A DNA stretch of 8,777 bases from Calditrichota bacterium (GTDB lineage: Bacteria; Electryoneota; RPQS01): NCBI GenBank assembly GCA_020057985.1, contig JAGVEU010000348.1, positions 1 to 8,777 of the forward strand. Direction: 5' to 3'. The position numbers and the translations under genes are program-made. Positions within the stretch are counted from its first letter, which is position 1; the number at the start of each line of letters is the position of its first letter. Below the pieces are notes generated by a model that saw only the letters and a list, made by a program, of their open reading frames with translations, made no database searches and had not been told where the DNA came from. This document shows, in pieces, positions 1-5,840 of the stretch.

Positions 1-65
1 CAGCCGCGCCGAGACCTTGCGTAACTCTCTGGCTTGCATGTCCAGCAAGATAACCCTTGCCAAAC

Positions 66-144
66 TCATTGTCAAGTGCAGCTAACAAAGTAGTACTAGT
101 AATGTCAAGATTCAGTGAGTAACACCGCAACTTACTTTCGAGAA
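66..144. repeat. Diverged third copy of the ~124-bp dispersed repeat (right-hand part)
   Basis: Positions 94-144 match 40 of 51 bases, by my hand alignment, with the right end of the repeat unit at 1855-1979. The shared stretch runs through 'ctagtaatg', 'gagtaa', 'cgcaac' and 'tactttcgagaa'. Similarity further left, to about 66 ('cattg', 'gcagc'), is weak and uncertain. As with the copy at 1979, the right end stops shortly before a hairpin terminator that follows a leftward T9SS-cargo gene. No gene is apparent in 1-209. Confidence 0.65.
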
Positions 145-160
145 TGAATATTATAAGGAA

Positions 161-191
161 AATCCCCAACCGATGGCTGGGGATTCTTTTT
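161..191. terminator. Hairpin terminator, possibly bidirectional
   Basis: Arms 161-171 and 175-185 form an 11-bp stem with one A-C mismatch (169/177) around a 3-nt loop. On the plus strand it is followed by C and five T (186-191), the classic intrinsic form. On the minus strand it lies 24 nt beyond the stop of the gene ending at 210 and is followed by a weaker T-rich stretch (TTTTCC overlapping the stem end). It could serve that gene and also stop any rightward transcript entering from the left edge. Confidence 0.7.
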
Positions 192-209
192 CGAAGCTAT
201 GTGATTCCA

Positions 210-1427
210 CTACTTCATCAGCACAAATTTCTTTACGCTTGACATGTTTCCCGCATTGAGGCGATAGAAATACACTCCGCTTGTCAGCGCAGACGCATTA
301 AATGTAACTTCATGTGAGCCTGCCGAAAGCTCCTCATCTATCAATGAAGCCACCGTGCGCCCGGCCAGATCATAGATGGTTAGTTTTACAGTTTCCGCAT
401 CTGCCAAGGCAAACCGAATCGTAGTTGTGGGATTAAAGGGATTCGGATAGTTCTGATAGAGGGTAGAACTCGCAGGCAGAGCGGAGGTTAGCGCTGTTGC
501 CGAAGCGGTCTGTGCAAAGAAGGATTCCGTGCCGTCGAGATTGTGTATGGACAGCCGATAGCGGTACTCGGCGCCTGTCACAACGCGATTGTCTGCGTAT
601 GTGTAGACAAATCCGTTCGGGTTATCTCCTTGGCTGGGAATCGAAGTGACCGTGCGCCAGTCTTCATTGCCGTCGTCGCGCATCAGAGTATAGAAATCTA
701 CGGCGGTCTCCGAAGCCGTTTGCCAGCGAATCAAAATGGAGCCCGTCTGACCTAATGCAGTGAAGGAGGAAAGCTCCACGGGAAGAATCTCATCACAACC
801 GGGCTCTGCGACATATCCGCCGCTCAATGTGCCGTTGTCGAAGTTGTTGTTAAGCGCATCCACGACATCGTTGAGATCGGACACACTTATTCCTGCCGGC
901 AGTGCGCTCAGGTCTCCTCCGAGCACCTGATTGGCAATGGCCAGAAGTTGACCGATGGACACGCCTGCAAACGCTCCTGATCCCTCATGCACAGCGGATT
1001 TTATGATCAAGTGTCTCAGATCACCAAAACCGGGAACTCCTGCGTCGGCAAATCCGGCCGAAAGCGCAAGGGCGGTCACCTGCCCCGCAAACACACCCGC
1101 TTCAGTGGAAAGAGGATTCGTATAATTGGCAGTCAAGATATCAGGCGTGGAACCGGCGGGCAGAAAATCACGCACCGCGGCAGCGCTGGTGAAATGTACG
1201 GTAAAGCCACCGCCGATGGTCAATCCCGCAGGAAACGCAGTGGGGAAATAAGTATCCCGTAAACAGCCGGGATTACCACCGTGGCAATTGCTGCCCCAAC
1301 CGCCTTGTGTCTGCGTGCGATAGAGTCCGGGGGGGATATTACAGAGTTCGCTCGGTTGTGCGATTACTCCGGCCGCAAACACAAGAAACAGAGAAGTGCT
1401 TATGAAAGTTCTTAACACGTTGCACAT
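210..1427 (-). CDS. Secreted protein with RTQTQGGWG domain, FN3-like domain and T9SS sorting tail
   Basis: 405 residues. Seen: signal peptide 1-23 with a hydrophobic core and likely cleavage after 'VIA'. Residues 27-211 form an unknown domain opening with 'GLYRTQTQGGWG' (34-45) and containing four cysteines (29, 48, 55, 211) and a run like 'LNDVVDALNNNFDNGT' (185-200). Residues 214-308 begin 'LPVELSSFTA' and 'IRWQTASET', the fibronectin-III-like module that often precedes T9SS tails. Residues 322-405 are the type A sorting tail: 'YQNYPNPFNPTTTIRF', then 'IYDLAGRTV', then 'LTSGVYFYRL', ending 'KKFVLMK'. Known: such tails direct export across the outer membrane by T9SS and are normally removed. 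I recall similar RTQTQGGWG proteins in myxobacteria and FCB bacteria but know no function. The open frame extends to 1556, but ATG 1427 is chosen because a GGAGG lies 10 nt upstream and the signal peptide starts there. It has its own promoter and terminator, so it is probably monocistronic. It does not share the anchor-J/P architecture of its neighbours. Confidence 0.88.
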   Translation of the reverse strand: MCNVLRTFISTSLFLVFAAGVIAQPSELCNIPPGLYRTQTQGGWGSNCHGGNPGCLRDTYFPTAFPAGLTIGGGFTVHFTSAAAVRDFLPAGSTPDILTANYTNPLSTEAGVFAGQVTALALSAGFADAGVPGFGDLRHLIIKSAVHEGSGAFAGVSIGQLLAIANQVLGGDLSALPAGISVSDLNDVVDALNNNFDNGTLSGGYVAEPGCDEILPVELSSFTALGQTGSILIRWQTASETAVDFYTLMRDDGNEDWRTVTSIPSQGDNPNGFVYTYADNRVVTGAEYRYRLSIHNLDGTESFFAQTASATALTSALPASSTLYQNYPNPFNPTTTIRFALADAETVKLTIYDLAGRTVASLIDEELSAGSHEVTFNASALTSGVYFYRLNAGNMSSVKKFVLMK

Positions 1428-1437
1428 CTTTTCTAAT

Positions 1438-1442
1438 CCTCC
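1438..1442 (-). promoter_or_regulatory. Shine-Dalgarno GGAGG that sets the start at 1427
   Basis: GGAGG on the minus strand, 10 nt before ATG 1427. It favours this start over the in-frame ATG at 1556. The extra 43 residues from 1556 would put a non-signal, cysteine-rich stretch ahead of a good signal peptide. Confidence 0.7.
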
Positions 1443-1501
1443 AAAGTATGGTTCACAAATCTCAACATCACAGCAGCTTTTCAGGCTGTTCTCACAGTGA
1501 C

Positions 1502-1530
1502 AATATACTGTCAGAGTCAGGCGAACGCAA
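1502..1530 (-). promoter_or_regulatory. Candidate sigma70-type promoter for the RTQTQGGWG-domain gene
   Basis: On the minus strand TTGCGT (1525-1530) and TATATT (1502-1507) are separated by exactly 17 nt. Transcription would start near 1495, giving a leader of about 68 nt before ATG 1427. This position is also incompatible with translation from the ATG at 1556. The -10 hexamer and spacing are identical to those of the promoter at 5625-5653. Assigned by eye only. Confidence 0.45.
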
Positions 1531-1730
1531 GACTTTTCTTGCAGGAAAAAAAACAATGCTCTGTATTGGAAATGTCGTCCAAGTCAAGTCAATACGGAAG
1601 TTAGAAGGAGAGCCTATTATGGAGACGTGAATAAGTAAAGTAACTTCACGCCTGTTTCGGAGAGGCATGAGAGGCGGGTCAGGAGTAGAACTCCGTGTGT
1701 CCCATCAAAATCCAAAGAAGAAAAAGTCAC

Positions 1731-1854
1731 AGTTCTTCCCGAAAGTAGGTTGCGATCACGGATTCCATTGGGTCGCGGAGCAGCACCGAGGACGGAGCTG
1801 CCTAGTAATGGCGGGGCTCGGCGTGCATGTCGGAAGGATTTCGGGAATAGCTAT
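1731..1854. repeat. TIR-bearing ~124-bp repeat, tandem copy 1
   Basis: Bases 1731-1823 match 1855-1947 at 91 of 93 positions. The remaining 31 bases are diverged from the right end of copy 2 but still alignable ('tcggaaggatttcgggaa' against 'tcgcaacgtactttcgagaa'). The left end 'cttcccgaaagtaggttgcg' reappears in inverted form at the right end of copy 2. No open frame is shared between the copies: the 124-nt offset is not a multiple of three. This argues for a non-coding element. Confidence 0.8.
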
Positions 1855-1979
1855 AGTTCTTCCCGAAAGTAGATTGCGATCACGGATTCCATTGGGTCGC
1901 GGAGCAGCACCGAGGACGGAGCTGCCTAGTAATGGCAGGGCTCGGCGAGTAATATCGCAACGTACTTTCGAGAAGTTGT
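1855..1979. repeat. TIR-bearing ~124-bp repeat, tandem copy 2 (MITE-like)
   Basis: The left end 1859-1880 ('cttcccgaaagtag...gcgat') and right end 1954-1975 ('atcgcaac...tactttcgagaag') are inverted repeats matching at 19 of 22 positions. The interior includes 'gcagc...gctgc', a short inner stem. A small element with inverted ends and no coding capacity fits a miniature inverted-repeat element or structured dispersed repeat. This is inference, since no transposase or target duplication is visible. The right end lies 5 nt from the terminator stem at 1984. Apart from this pair and the promoter, the 1428-2035 gap holds nothing I recognise; 1557-1730 looks featureless. Confidence 0.75.
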
Positions 1980-1980
1980 A

Positions 1981-2013
1981 TAAAAAAGCCCTCGCAGTTC
2001 ACGAGGGCTTTTC
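1981..2013 (-). terminator. Strong intrinsic terminator for the gene ending at 2036
   Basis: A perfect 11-bp stem (1984-1994 with 2002-2012) closes a 7-nt loop. On the minus strand it is followed by a run of six T (complement of 1982-1987). It starts 24 nt past the stop codon of the 562-residue gene. The plus-strand T run is shorter, so weaker activity in that direction is possible. Confidence 0.88.
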
Positions 2014-2035
2014 TTAAGAGAGTCATTGAGCGACT

Positions 2036-3724
2036 CTATTTCAGCAGCAGCACCTTGCTGATTGCGGAGTGATTCTCCGTGCTGAAACGAGCGAAGTAGA
2101 GACCGGATGAAAGAGCAGAGGCGTCGAAGTTGACAACATGTGTGCCGCCTTCAAGCCTTCCATCTACCAGCCGCGCCACTTCCTGCCCAAGGGGGTTATA
2201 CAGAATCAGACTGATTTGTGATTGTCTTGCCAGTTCGAAGCTGAATTGAGTGGTTGCATTGAACGGATTCGGGTAGTTTCCGTGGAATGCAAAGTTCACC
2301 GGTTGCGGATTATTTTCCGCTTGCTCGAAGATGGCGGGAGTTAAGCTGCTGACATGGATCGTGTAATTGTCAATCGTGCCGACGTCGTCATCGTAGTCAT
2401 CGTACACGATGAGTTTCCAAGTTCCCACGGTCGAGTCCACTTGAAAGGCGCTGAGTTGCGCGGAGGGAATAAACGTGCCGGTGAAGGGTGGTGTGCCATT
2501 GGCAATCGGAATATCGGCGTCATCATCGAGCGTGCAATTGATGATGTTGTTTGCGCTCCCGCCCAGTCCGCCCATAAGCCGCACTCTTCGATTGCGCGGC
2601 GATTGCAGCCACACCCAGACATCCTGATCGTAGGTATGAGTGATGTTGATCGTCACATTGAGATCGTGGATGTGAAAGTTCATGTTCGCCGGAATTGCCA
2701 GATCCATATAGGATGTGTCGAGGTCATAGATCGGGACCGGAGCGGCCGTCGAGGGAAAGCTATGGAACTCCAACGATAACGGCTGCATCACCTTGTTCAG
2801 GATGGTCGTGTCGTTCAGAGTCACGCCGACAGCCGAATCAATGAGCAGCTCATACAGTGGATGGGTAATTCGCACAATAGTCGATTCTTCGAGCGCGACG
2901 TTGCTCAAGAAGAAATCACCGTTGGCATTTGTACGGGTCGTAAGACTAAGCTGACGAATCTGAAGCATAACGCGGTTGATCGGTAGACCGCTTACCGCAT
3001 CCGTGATTCGTCCCATGATATCGCCGGACTGCGCGCCAACACTCGACTCAAGGGACAGGTCGTCAAACTTGATCGCGAATTTGTCCACGGACGTATAGTG
3101 AAAGGCGATGTAGAATGGCGCGACGGAAAACGCGGAAAGATCGTGGCCATAGCGCGTCCAGACAATGGGAATATCCGTATACGAGGCAATCAGATGCGTG
3201 AAATCCGCCGGTTGAGTTCCGGTCGTTGAGACCCGAACTTCAAAGCTTTCGAGGTAGTTCGGATCCTGCGAGGCCGCCCAGTATCTAAGTGTAATGTTGC
3301 CTCCCAGATTCTGTAGCGGCAGGATCAACCAGTCATCATTCGGCAGTGCGTTGTTGTTATAATGGCACATGATGACATTCGTGCCGCTATACGCGTACAA
3401 AGCGCCATAGTTGTAAACCTGCCAGGTCGAGAGCCGGTTGAACTGAGTGCAGAAACCGCCGTCCGCGTCCACCTGAGTCCACGCGGTGTCCGGAAGTTGC
3501 CCGACGGCCATCGAGTCGAAGGTGGTATTGATCACGTATAGATCGAGGGTATTGGAGCCCCGCGTTCGATCACCGGAAAGATCATTTGGAGTGATTGCGC
3601 TCTCCATAGCTTCCCATTCCGCTTTTGAGGGCGGCGGCTGATGTTTGGCGATTTGGGGTACAGCCCAGAGCAGTGAAACCGAACTGAGCAGCACAATCAG
3701 TAATAATCCCAACTTGTTACTCAT
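2036..3724 (-). CDS. T9SS cargo: anchor-J, carboxypeptidase-regulatory-like, P domain
   Basis: 562 residues. Seen: signal peptide 1-21 (cleavage after 'LLWA'). Residues 60-226 are a choice-of-anchor J/cleaved-adhesin-like beta domain, with 'FDSM', 'WTQVDADGG', 'NDDWLILP', 'FYIAFHY' and 'FAIKFDDLSLE'. Residues 233-316 are a carboxypeptidase-regulatory-like (transthyretin-like) fold with 'RTNANGDFFLSNV'. Residues 325-460 are a proprotein-convertase P/Homo B domain, with 'DLNVTINITHTYDQDVWVWL', 'PPFTGTFIP' and 'GTWKLIVYD'. Residues 478-562 are the T9SS sorting tail ('GNYPNPFNATTQFSF' to 'LLLK'). Known: P domains usually flank subtilisin-like or metalloprotease domains, but none is present. The inferred role is a surface-exposed or secreted binding protein. 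ATG 3724 is preferred over ATG 3775 because AAGGAGG lies 7 nt upstream and the signal peptide begins there. A TTGACA at about 3814-3819 has no good -10 partner. Close paralogue of the next gene (3900-5579), with the same domain order throughout. Confidence 0.92.
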   Translation of the reverse strand: MSNKLGLLLIVLLSSVSLLWAVPQIAKHQPPPSKAEWEAMESAITPNDLSGDRTRGSNTLDLYVINTTFDSMAVGQLPDTAWTQVDADGGFCTQFNRLSTWQVYNYGALYAYSGTNVIMCHYNNNALPNDDWLILPLQNLGGNITLRYWAASQDPNYLESFEVRVSTTGTQPADFTHLIASYTDIPIVWTRYGHDLSAFSVAPFYIAFHYTSVDKFAIKFDDLSLESSVGAQSGDIMGRITDAVSGLPINRVMLQIRQLSLTTRTNANGDFFLSNVALEESTIVRITHPLYELLIDSAVGVTLNDTTILNKVMQPLSLEFHSFPSTAAPVPIYDLDTSYMDLAIPANMNFHIHDLNVTINITHTYDQDVWVWLQSPRNRRVRLMGGLGGSANNIINCTLDDDADIPIANGTPPFTGTFIPSAQLSAFQVDSTVGTWKLIVYDDYDDDVGTIDNYTIHVSSLTPAIFEQAENNPQPVNFAFHGNYPNPFNATTQFSFELARQSQISLILYNPLGQEVARLVDGRLEGGTHVVNFDASALSSGLYFARFSTENHSAISKVLLLK

Positions 3725-3731
3725 GAGCGAG

Positions 3732-3738
3732 CCTCCTT
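3732..3738 (-). promoter_or_regulatory. Strong Shine-Dalgarno AAGGAGG fixing start 3724
   Basis: AAGGAGG on the minus strand, 7 nt before ATG 3724. It settles the choice against the in-frame ATG at 3775, which would add 17 residues ahead of the signal peptide. Confidence 0.8.
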
Positions 3739-3850
3739 GAAGCGATGTTGGGTGAGTTGTTAACGAAGAAATCAAGCATGTTTTTTCAATAGGTGGGGGA
3801 CAACTTTCGCAGTGTCAATCGGTGTCCGAGCATCGGGGTAAGAAAATCCC

Positions 3851-3890
3851 TGCCGTATGTCAGGCGATCCGATTCGCCTGACATACGGCA
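3851..3890 (-). terminator. Perfect 17-bp palindromic hairpin between the two paralogues
   Basis: Left arm 'tgccgtatgtcaggcga' (3851-3867) and its exact reverse complement (3874-3890) flank a 6-nt loop. It begins 9 nt past the stop of the gene ending at 3900 and precedes the leader of the gene starting at 3724. The minus-strand sequence after the stem is GGGATTTTCTT, a poor U tract. It is therefore either a weak terminator or RNA-stabilising hairpin, or a copy of a dispersed palindromic repeat. The perfect arms are longer than a terminator needs. Confidence 0.6.
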
Positions 3891-3899
3891 GGAGACAGT

Positions 3900-5579
3900 T
3901 TACTTTAGGAGAATAACTTTACGAGTTTCGGACAATCCCTGCGCATTTAAGCGGGCGAAGTACAAACCGGCGGTCAGCGCCGATGCATCAAAGGAAACCG
4001 TGTGCGATCCTGCGGAGAGTACATTGTTCACAAGCTGAGCCACTTGCTGTCCAAGGGTATTGTAGAGAACCAACTCAACGCGGGATTGTGCGCCAAGATC
4101 AAAGCGGAATTGCGTTGTGGCATTGAACGGATTCGGATAGTTGCCGTGAAACGCAAAGGTCGCAGGAACCTGAGAATGAACATCGGGCGCCGCATCTTCC
4201 ACCTCAACAGTTACGTGCACTGTGAAATTGTTAATGGCTCCAGAGTCCTGCGCCCAGCCATCATACACAACAACAGTCCATGTCCCCTGCGAGGAGAAGC
4301 CATCGAATGCACTCAAAGACTCCTCGGGACGGTAGCTGCCGGTGAACGGCGCCGTACCGCCGGAGATTGGATTTGCAGCTTCGTCGTCAAAGCGACAGTT
4401 CACAAAGTTATCACCGCTGCCTCCGCGATTAGCCGCCAAGGAAACCATCTGATTCCACGGAGACAACAACCAAACCTCAAGATCGCTGTCGTAGGGGTGT
4501 GTAATATTGATGGTGATATCCAAATCAAAGATCAGGTAATCATCGGGAATGTCCAGTGTCTTGTAAGCTGTGTCCAGATCGGAAATCGCAGACGCAGCGC
4601 CGGTCGAAGTGTAGTTGTAAAACGCGAGGGGCAGCGGATGCAATTCGCGATCCACAGTTGTGGTGTCGCCGTCTACGATAATGACATCGCTCTCCGTGAC
4701 GGAATTATACGCCGGATGCGAGAAGACTACGTCATAGGTGTCAGGCGGTACATTGTTAAACATGTACAACCCTTGCGCATTGGTCAATGTGCTCAGGGCA
4801 GTGCCTGTGATTTCAACCGTCGCGCCGGAAATGGGAGCATGACCAGAGGCGTCCGTCGTTACCGTGCCGGAGAGCGCGCCATGTGCGGAAGGAGTCCCGG
4901 CCTCAAGCACGAGGTCGTCAAGCTTGATGACAAACATGTCAACCGAGATGTAGTGGAAGGCAATATAGAACGGTGCCCCAGCGTAAGCTGAGAGATCATG
5001 GGTCTGCTGTGTCCACGCTGCAGGAACGCTGGAATTGGAATAGATCAGATTGGTGAAGTTTGCTGGCTGCGTACCGGTGGTGGAGACTTTTACCTCGTAG
5101 GACTCCGGGTACGTAGCCTGCTGTGTCGCGACCCAGTAACTGAGTGTTATCGTTCCGGACAGGTTTTGTTGTGGTAGAATAAGCCAGTCATTGTTCGCCA
5201 GTCCATTGTCATTGTAATGATTCATAGCCACGTTCGTACCGCTATGGGCATTCGCTGCGCCGTAGTTGAACACCTGCCATGTGGAATTTCTGACAAACTG
5301 CGCGCAGTAGCCGCCATCCACGTCAACCTGCGTCCAGCTGGTGGGCAACTGGTCGTTGCCGTAGCTGTCAAAATTCTCGGAGATGATGATCTCGTCAAGA
5401 GTATTAGGATTTCGGGATCCGACAGGAGGAAGATCGCTCGGAGCGGGAATGAAATTCTCCGGCTCATTGACGTCTGCCTTCGTCAGCGGGGTAGAATGCT
5501 TGTAAGTTTGAGGCACGGCGAAAGTCACTGCTGCTGAACAAAGCAGGACAACCAACAAAATTCCTAATTTTCGATACAT
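3900..5579 (-). CDS. T9SS cargo paralogue: anchor-J, carboxypeptidase-regulatory-like, P domain
   Basis: 559 residues, with the same architecture as the 562-residue neighbour. Seen: signal peptide 1-21 ('TFA' cleavage; Cys14 is not in a lipobox). Residues 62-227 are the anchor-J domain, with 'ENFDS', 'SWTQVDVDGG', 'NDWLILPQQNL', 'FYIAFHYISVD' and 'IKLDDLVLE'. Residues 234-316 are carboxypeptidase-regulatory-like, with 'GTVTTDASGHAPISGATVEI' and 'LTNAQGLYMFNNV'. Residues 327-458 are the P domain, with 'DLDITINITHPYDSDLEVWL', 'CRFDDEA', 'PFTGSYRP' and 'GTWTVVVYD'. Residues 475-559 are the sorting tail ('GNYPNPFNATTQFRF', 'LYNTLGQQVA', 'LTAGLYFARL', ending 'RKVILLK'). The acidic 'FDDEA' stretch sits where P domains often bind calcium, but that is inference. 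AGGAG lies 9 nt before ATG 5579, and a good promoter lies about 45 nt upstream of that start, so it probably starts its own transcript. No catalytic domain. Most likely a surface adhesin or binding protein. Confidence 0.92.
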   Translation of the reverse strand: MYRKLGILLVVLLCSAAVTFAVPQTYKHSTPLTKADVNEPENFIPAPSDLPPVGSRNPNTLDEIIISENFDSYGNDQLPTSWTQVDVDGGYCAQFVRNSTWQVFNYGAANAHSGTNVAMNHYNDNGLANNDWLILPQQNLSGTITLSYWVATQQATYPESYEVKVSTTGTQPANFTNLIYSNSSVPAAWTQQTHDLSAYAGAPFYIAFHYISVDMFVIKLDDLVLEAGTPSAHGALSGTVTTDASGHAPISGATVEITGTALSTLTNAQGLYMFNNVPPDTYDVVFSHPAYNSVTESDVIIVDGDTTTVDRELHPLPLAFYNYTSTGAASAISDLDTAYKTLDIPDDYLIFDLDITINITHPYDSDLEVWLLSPWNQMVSLAANRGGSGDNFVNCRFDDEAANPISGGTAPFTGSYRPEESLSAFDGFSSQGTWTVVVYDGWAQDSGAINNFTVHVTVEVEDAAPDVHSQVPATFAFHGNYPNPFNATTQFRFDLGAQSRVELVLYNTLGQQVAQLVNNVLSAGSHTVSFDASALTAGLYFARLNAQGLSETRKVILLK

Positions 5580-5624
5580 TGTGTGATACTCCTATGAAGG
5601 TGTTTATGTAGAACGAATTAGAAA

Positions 5625-5653
5625 AATATACGCAAATGCTCTATTAAAATCAA
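5625..5653 (-). promoter_or_regulatory. Candidate promoter of the 559-residue paralogue, with repeated AGCATTTG
   Basis: On the minus strand TTGATT (5648-5653) and TATATT (5625-5630) are 17 nt apart. The start would be near 5618, about 39 nt before ATG 5579. The octamer AGCATTTG occurs twice, at 5651-5658 and 5633-5640 (18 nt apart): one copy overlaps the -35 and one lies 2 nt upstream of the -10. That placement would suit a regulator site but could be chance in AT-rich DNA. Confidence 0.55.
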
Positions 5654-5727
5654 ATGCTAAGCGGGTCGAGATTGAGAGAACGGTTGCCAGATCACTGGAG
5701 CAAAGAGGATAACTTGCGACTCACTCA

Positions 5728-5826
5728 CCCCCCCTACCCCCCCGCGAGCAGGGGGGAAGGAATAGCCCAAGTGCATCCCTCCGTGCTGCTTCCGTTCCCC
5801 CCTGCTCGCGGGGGGGGTAGGGGGGG
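5728..5826. repeat. Large inverted repeat of C/G runs (REP/BIME-like)
   Basis: Left arm 5728-5756 reads C7-TA-C7-GCGAGCA-G6. Right arm 5797-5826 reads C6-TGCTCGC-G8-TA-G7, its reverse complement apart from one extra G. The arms are about 29 bp around a 40-nt centre. Each arm also holds its own small hairpin (C6, 7-nt loop, G6), so the layout resembles two facing REP units. It sits between the stop of the gene at 5841 and the promoter of the next gene. It may attenuate or end the upstream operon, but there is no U tract on either strand. The only open frame through it (5654-5854, plus) has no supporting signal. Homopolymer lengths here are prone to sequencing error. Confidence 0.8.
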
Positions 5827-5840
5827 CGAGTTCTCAGAGT

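Noticed and set aside
2..85. Plus-strand open stretch of 27 codons at the left edge, possible end of a rightward gene
   Set aside because: Too short to separate from chance, with no recognisable motif; the terminator at 161-191 with its plus-strand T run is only weak support.
1428..1556. N-terminal extension of the RTQTQGGWG gene to ATG 1556
   Set aside because: It would cover the candidate promoter and put 43 residues ahead of a good signal peptide; GGAGG favours ATG 1427.
1667..2017. Plus-strand open frame of 116 codons across the tandem repeats
   Set aside because: The two near-identical repeat copies are read in different frames (offset 124 nt), so the protein has no internal repeat and no constraint. 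It also runs into the terminator hairpin and lacks a supported start.
3725..3775. N-terminal extension of the 562-residue gene to ATG 3775
   Set aside because: AAGGAGG lies just before ATG 3724 and would be translated in the longer version; the signal peptide starts at 3724.
4002..4991. Plus-strand open frame of 329 codons
   Set aside because: It lies wholly antisense to the 559-residue gene, whose domains, signal peptide and ribosome site are clear. The antisense translation shows no recognisable domain or signal.
5728..5826. CRISPR array or tRNA gene in the repeat-rich gap
   Set aside because: Only one inverted pair of arms with no regular spacers, and no cloverleaf or CCA-type end.
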